Source: Dehalococcoidia bacterium
GTDB lineage: Bacteria; Chloroflexota; Dehalococcoidia; Lucifugimonadales; UBA3495
Direction of reading: 5' to 3'
Assembly (NCBI GenBank): GCA_021295965.1
Contig: JAGWBI010000002.1
Span: 18,110-82,109 of the forward strand
DNA: 64,000 bases
Shown piece by piece: positions 60,317 to 64,000 of this stretch; position 1 is the first letter of the stretch, and each line of letters opens with the position of its first letter. Under the pieces are notes generated by a model that had not been told where the DNA came from, made no database searches, and saw only the letters and a program-made list of their open reading frames with translations. The position numbers and the translations under genes are program-made.

Positions 60317-60522
60317 GCGGACGCGACATCCCAGTCGCATCGGAAAACATAGATCGACCGAACGCGCCGGTTAGCCGCCGGCGCTTTTCTTTGGCAGAGC
60401 GCGCAGTCGGGCACCCTCAGCGTCCGAGTAAGCGCGGATTGCGGCGCCGGCTCAAAGATTTCTGGTTACGATATACGTTATATTGTGATTATTTTCACCA
60501 TTTTCGGGTACTTAAAACCCAC

Positions 60523-60551
60523 TTGACATCGTTTTTCCGCGTTGTTAGCCT
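60523..60551 (+). promoter_or_regulatory. Promoter of the first substrate-binding protein gene
   Basis: TTGACA (60523-60528), 17 bases, TAGCCT (60546-60551), in an AT-richer spacer of 298 bases (60317-60614), leaving a 63-base leader. Confidence 0.6.
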
Positions 60552-60614
60552 TTCGCACGCTGATGATCGTACACACATTGCGTTGAGCCGTTCCCGTCGC
60601 ATGAGGGGGTTACC

Positions 60615-62390
60615 ATGCAGAACCGTGTGCTGAATCACTTCACGGGTCGCATATTCCTGTTCGGAATCACTGTGACCGTGCTTGCGCTCCTGGTGGCCTG
60701 TGGGTCAACCGCCCCGGACCAAACTGCCGCCCCCGCGGCAGACACGGCGGCGCCGACCCAACCCGCTGCTCCCACTGCTGCCGACAGCGCGGCGCCGACC
60801 GCCGTGCCGGCCCAGGCCGGAACCGCTCCCGAATCCGCCGACCGGGGGAAATACGGGGGCATCATCACCGCTCAGAATACCGGCAGCGTAGCCCACTGGA
60901 GCGTTTGGCACTGCGGCTCCGGCGGCACCTGCATGGCCCCGACCGCTCCGCTCTACAGTGGGTTGGTCCAATACAACGGCGAAACGCCGGACCCGCTGGA
61001 CATCCGGGGCGACCTTGCCACGGAGTGGGATGTCAGTGAGGACGGGACGTCGTACACGTTCTACCTGGCCGAAAACGCCAAATGGTGGGACGGTACGCCC
61101 GTTATCGCCGATGATGTGGTGTTCAGCCTCGACGAAATGGTGCGGGACGATGTGCCCCGGCCGCGAGCCGGCCAGTTCCGCCCGTACTACGAAAGTTCCC
61201 GGGCGATTGACCCCAAAACCGTGGAGGTCACGCTCAAATTCGCCTCTTCTGCCTTCCTCCAATTTCAGGCCACCGAATTCGTCAAGATCAAGCCCAAACA
61301 CCATTTTGACGACCCCGACGTTGACATGAAGAAGGAGGAAAACATCCTCGGCTCCGGCCCGTTCAAGCTGAAGGAATACAAAAAGGACATATCCATCGAG
61401 TACGAGAAATACGAGGACTATCACAAAGAAGGCTACCCATACGTGGATGGGTTGCAGTTTTTCATCATCCCGGACAGCAGCACCATCCTCGCCGCTTACC
61501 TGTCCGGTCAGGTCATGATGACTACCCACCAAAACAGCAACCTGAACATCCGCGAAGGAGAGCAACTGCAGGGACGCTTGGGCGACCGCGCTACCGTCTA
61601 TTATCCCGGACCCACCAACTGGGTGGGGCTGATGATGAATACCGAGCGGGAACCGTTCGACGACGTCAGGGTGCGCAAGGCAATGCACCTGGCTTTGCAC
61701 CGGCAACCCTTCATCGACGCCTTCGGCAACGGTAGATATTACCTCGGTGGGCCGTTCCCGCCCGACCAGTGGTTCTCTTTGAGTACGGAGGAACTGGCGC
61801 AGCTGCCCGGTTATCGCCAGACCGCCGACGGGGAGAAGCATCCCGACGACATCGCCGCTGCCAAGGCGTTGATGACTGAGGCGGGTTACGCCGACGGTTT
61901 CGAGACCACCATCCTGGCCGCCAACTTTCTCGGTTTCCCCGACCACGCCCAGATGGCCGCCGACCAGTTGCGCCGTTTCCTCAACGTAACTGCAGAGGTC
62001 CAACCGGCTGAGGCCACCGCCGGATACGCCAGGTACGAATCCGGCGACTGGGAGTTCGGCGTCCACGGCAACGGTTTCCTGATCCTCGATCCCGACGCCA
62101 TCATCGGCGGTTCTTACCTGGCCACCGGAACCCGCAACTACAGTGGGTGGGAACCGCCTCGCATCACGGAACTATTCAACCAGCAAATCAGGGAAACCGA
62201 CCAAACCAAACGACGGGAGGTCGTGCAGCAGATGGCGGACTACATGCGCGACGAAGACTCCCACGTCATCATCATGCACTGGAGCCGTCTCGTGTTCGTC
62301 GTGGACAGCCGCATCCAGAACTTCAACCTGCCCGCGACGTTCTCGTCCCACAACAACAAAGCTCATCTATGGTGTGACCCAGCCTGCTGA
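60615..62390 (+). CDS. ABC transporter substrate-binding lipoprotein, family 5 (peptide)
   Basis: 591 residues. Type II signal peptide with LVAC at residues 26-29 (lipidated C29), then an Ala/Pro/Thr-rich linker to about residue 75, then the SBP_bac_5 domain: LVQYNGETPDPLDIRGDLATEWDVSEDGTSYTF, the WWDGTPVIADDVVFSLD motif and MMNTEREPFDDVRVRKAMHLA. A CGSGGTCM motif near residue 100 is shared with the next gene. It binds oligopeptides, nickel or opines; substrate not predictable. Confidence 0.93.
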   Translation: MQNRVLNHFTGRIFLFGITVTVLALLVACGSTAPDQTAAPAADTAAPTQPAAPTAADSAAPTAVPAQAGTAPESADRGKYGGIITAQNTGSVAHWSVWHCGSGGTCMAPTAPLYSGLVQYNGETPDPLDIRGDLATEWDVSEDGTSYTFYLAENAKWWDGTPVIADDVVFSLDEMVRDDVPRPRAGQFRPYYESSRAIDPKTVEVTLKFASSAFLQFQATEFVKIKPKHHFDDPDVDMKKEENILGSGPFKLKEYKKDISIEYEKYEDYHKEGYPYVDGLQFFIIPDSSTILAAYLSGQVMMTTHQNSNLNIREGEQLQGRLGDRATVYYPGPTNWVGLMMNTEREPFDDVRVRKAMHLALHRQPFIDAFGNGRYYLGGPFPPDQWFSLSTEELAQLPGYRQTADGEKHPDDIAAAKALMTEAGYADGFETTILAANFLGFPDHAQMAADQLRRFLNVTAEVQPAEATAGYARYESGDWEFGVHGNGFLILDPDAIIGGSYLATGTRNYSGWEPPRITELFNQQIRETDQTKRREVVQQMADYMRDEDSHVIIMHWSRLVFVVDSRIQNFNLPATFSSHNNKAHLWCDPAC

Positions 62391-62452
62391 TTGACAAAGA
62401 TTGACCCAAAATCCGCTGGGTATCGGAACGCGTCGCCTGAGGAGGGAACGTC

Positions 62453-64000
62453 ATGCTGAACCGCGCACTTCAGTTCCTCACCATCCGCACGTTGATCGTT
62501 TTCACCGTCGTTTGCAGCCTGACCGCCGCCGCGGCCTGTGGCACCACCGCTCCTGAAGAAGCAGTTACGCCCAGCCAGGATACGGCGCCCGCCACCGCTC
62601 CTCCGGCCGCACAATCCGGTCCTGCTCCAACCGCCGAACCGGCGCCCGCTCAGGTCGCCGCGCAGATGGAGGATAGTGGCAAGTATGGCGGCATCCTCAC
62701 CGGGCAAAACGCCGGCAGCGTCGCTCATTGGAGCAGTTGGCAGTGCGGCTCCGGCGGCACCTGCATGACGCCCACCTCGCCGATGTACAACGGGTTGGTC
62801 CAGTACAACGGCGAGACCCCCGAACCCCTGGACATTCGCGGCGATCTGGCCAGTGAGTGGGACGTCAGCGAGGACGGCACCATCTATACGTTCCACATCC
62901 GCGACAACGCAAATTGGTGGGACGGCACGCCCGTTTCATCCGACGATGTCGTGTACAGCCTGGACCAGATGGTGCGCACCGACGCGCCTCGCCCGCGTTC
63001 CGGCCAGTTCCGCCCTTACTACGACCGCTCGGAAGCGATCGATCCGAAAACGGTTGCCGTTTACCTGAAGTTCCCGTCCGCGGCTTTCCTTCAGTACCAG
63101 GCGACGGAATTCGTCAAGATCCATCCCAAGCACCATGTCGAGACCGGCGTGGACATGAAGAAAGAGGAAAACATCCTGGGCTCCGGCCCGTTCAAGTTGA
63201 GGGAGTACAAGAAGGACATATCCATCGAATATGAGAAGAACCAGGACTATTTCAAGGAAGGTTATCCGTATCTGGACGGTCTGAAATATTTCGTCATCGT
63301 GGACACCAGCACCATCACCGCGGCCTATCTGTCGGGCCAGGTGATGATGACCACCTTCGCCAACAGCAACCTGAACGTGCGCGACGGAGAGCAATTGCAG
63401 GAACGGATCGGCGAGCGGGCGACGGTGCACTATCCCGGGCCGCTGGGGTGGGCCGGTTTCATGATGAACACCACGCGCGAGCCGTTCGATGATATCCGCG
63501 TGCGGCAGGCCGTCCACCTGGCCATCCACCGCCAGCCCTTCGCCGAAATCTTCGGCAACGGCCGCTACCCGCTGGGAGGCCCGTTCCCGCCTGACCAATG
63601 GTTCTCACTGTCTTCCGAGGAATTGCTCGAGCTGCCGGGTTACCGGCAGACCGAGGACGGGGAGAAGCATCCGGACGACATCGCCGAGGCGAAACGGTTG
63701 CTCGCGGAAGCCGGGTATCCCGATGGGTTCGAAACCAGCACCCTGGCCGCCAACTTCCTTGGTTTCCCCGAGATGGCGCAATTGGCCGCTGACCAATTGC
63801 GACGGCACGTGAACATCATTACCGAGGTGCAGCCCGCCGAGCCGACGGCCGGTTACGCCCGTTACGAGGCTGGAGACTGGGAATCCGGAGTCCACGCCAA
63901 CGGGTTCCTCATCCTGGATCCTGACGCCATCATCGGCGGCTCGTATCTGGCGACGGGTACCCGGAACTACAGCGATTGGGAGCCTACCCGCATAACGGAA
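62453..64000 (+). CDS. ABC transporter substrate-binding lipoprotein, paralogue (partial)
   Basis: Runs off the window edge; 516 codons are visible. It has its own lipobox (AAAC, C29), a shorter linker, and the same SBP_bac_5 blocks (WWDGTPVSSDDVVYSLD, REPFDDIRVRQAVHLA, CGSGGTCM). It is a close paralogue of the gene 62 bases upstream. AGGAGGG precedes the ATG. The permease and ATPase genes probably follow outside the window. Confidence 0.93.
   Translation, partial: MLNRALQFLTIRTLIVFTVVCSLTAAAACGTTAPEEAVTPSQDTAPATAPPAAQSGPAPTAEPAPAQVAAQMEDSGKYGGILTGQNAGSVAHWSSWQCGSGGTCMTPTSPMYNGLVQYNGETPEPLDIRGDLASEWDVSEDGTIYTFHIRDNANWWDGTPVSSDDVVYSLDQMVRTDAPRPRSGQFRPYYDRSEAIDPKTVAVYLKFPSAAFLQYQATEFVKIHPKHHVETGVDMKKEENILGSGPFKLREYKKDISIEYEKNQDYFKEGYPYLDGLKYFVIVDTSTITAAYLSGQVMMTTFANSNLNVRDGEQLQERIGERATVHYPGPLGWAGFMMNTTREPFDDIRVRQAVHLAIHRQPFAEIFGNGRYPLGGPFPPDQWFSLSSEELLELPGYRQTEDGEKHPDDIAEAKRLLAEAGYPDGFETSTLAANFLGFPEMAQLAADQLRRHVNIITEVQPAEPTAGYARYEAGDWESGVHANGFLILDPDAIIGGSYLATGTRNYSDWEPTRITE

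Noticed and set aside
60705-62066. 453-codon frame antisense to the first substrate-binding protein
   Set aside because: The Gly/Val-rich translation has no domains; the sense gene is clear.
1-64000. CRISPR arrays or riboswitches
   Set aside because: No regularly spaced direct repeats and no recognisable riboswitch or T-box core was seen by eye.

Overview
The window is a compact, GC-rich bacterial chromosome segment with genes on both strands, short spacers and many stop/start overlaps. The gene set points to Chloroflexota, most likely a SAR202/Dehalococcoidia-like free-living lineage: an HspR-type dnaK operon, a GuaB3-type IMP dehydrogenase relative, paired lipoprotein peptide-binding proteins with Ala/Pro-rich linkers, many CocE, carboxymuconolactone-decarboxylase and amidohydrolase-type catabolic enzymes, and an unlinked 5S rRNA. 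This placement is inference; there is no 16S rRNA in the window.

Layout. 1-230: tRNA-Cys and tRNA-Leu. 454-4683: heat-shock locus hspR-grpE-dnaK plus a small gene, with a divergent zinc-ribbon gene sharing one HAIR-type operator. 4765-8048: an acyl-CoA dehydrogenase, a small unknown gene, selD (itself a selenoprotein gene with an in-frame UGA) and a sulfite-oxidase-like molybdoenzyme. 8263-14214: CocE/NonD hydrolase, a Rieske oxygenase alpha/beta pair, a gluconate-dehydrogenase subunit-3-like protein, a radical SAM protein and a gamma-carbonic-anhydrase-like protein. 14239-24231: dnaE, then a leftward cluster ending in an unknown 357-aa protein and containing an EEP nuclease, a UGSC-family selenoprotein (second in-frame UGA) and guaB3; then clpC. 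24436-24748: solitary 5S rRNA and tRNA-Lys. 25044-33750: small catabolic and house-cleaning enzymes. 33837-37913: pgi-gnd-zwf, the oxidative pentose phosphate entry. 38052-45560: alpha/beta hydrolase, a heterodimeric ABC exporter, argS, and two tandem VOC proteins. 45613-53569: peptidase S51-like protein, the hisF-HAD-hisIE operon, a GlcG-like protein, a cyclase, hisS and a CaiB/BaiF CoA-transferase. 53737-55611: tRNA-Asp followed by a short atypical stretch of unknown small genes and a possible transposase remnant. 55642-64000: crotonase-family, PHP, acyl-CoA ligase and ketopantoate-reductase-like genes, then two tandem ABC substrate-binding lipoproteins, the last cut by the window edge.

How it works together. 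The catabolic genes suggest a heterotroph oxidising diverse carboxylic, aromatic or acyl-CoA compounds. Selenium use is shown by two UGA-containing genes, each followed by a bSECIS-like hairpin; the selenocysteine insertion genes selA, selB and selC are not in the window.

Non-coding structure is rich: six copies of a 27-29 bp palindrome at gene ends, two MITE-like composite palindromic elements each flanked by an 11-bp direct repeat (one inserted in frame in a coding sequence), and repeated GAGC-N4-GTTC motifs at two promoters that resemble LexA/DinR boxes. No CRISPR array, prophage or intact insertion sequence was seen.
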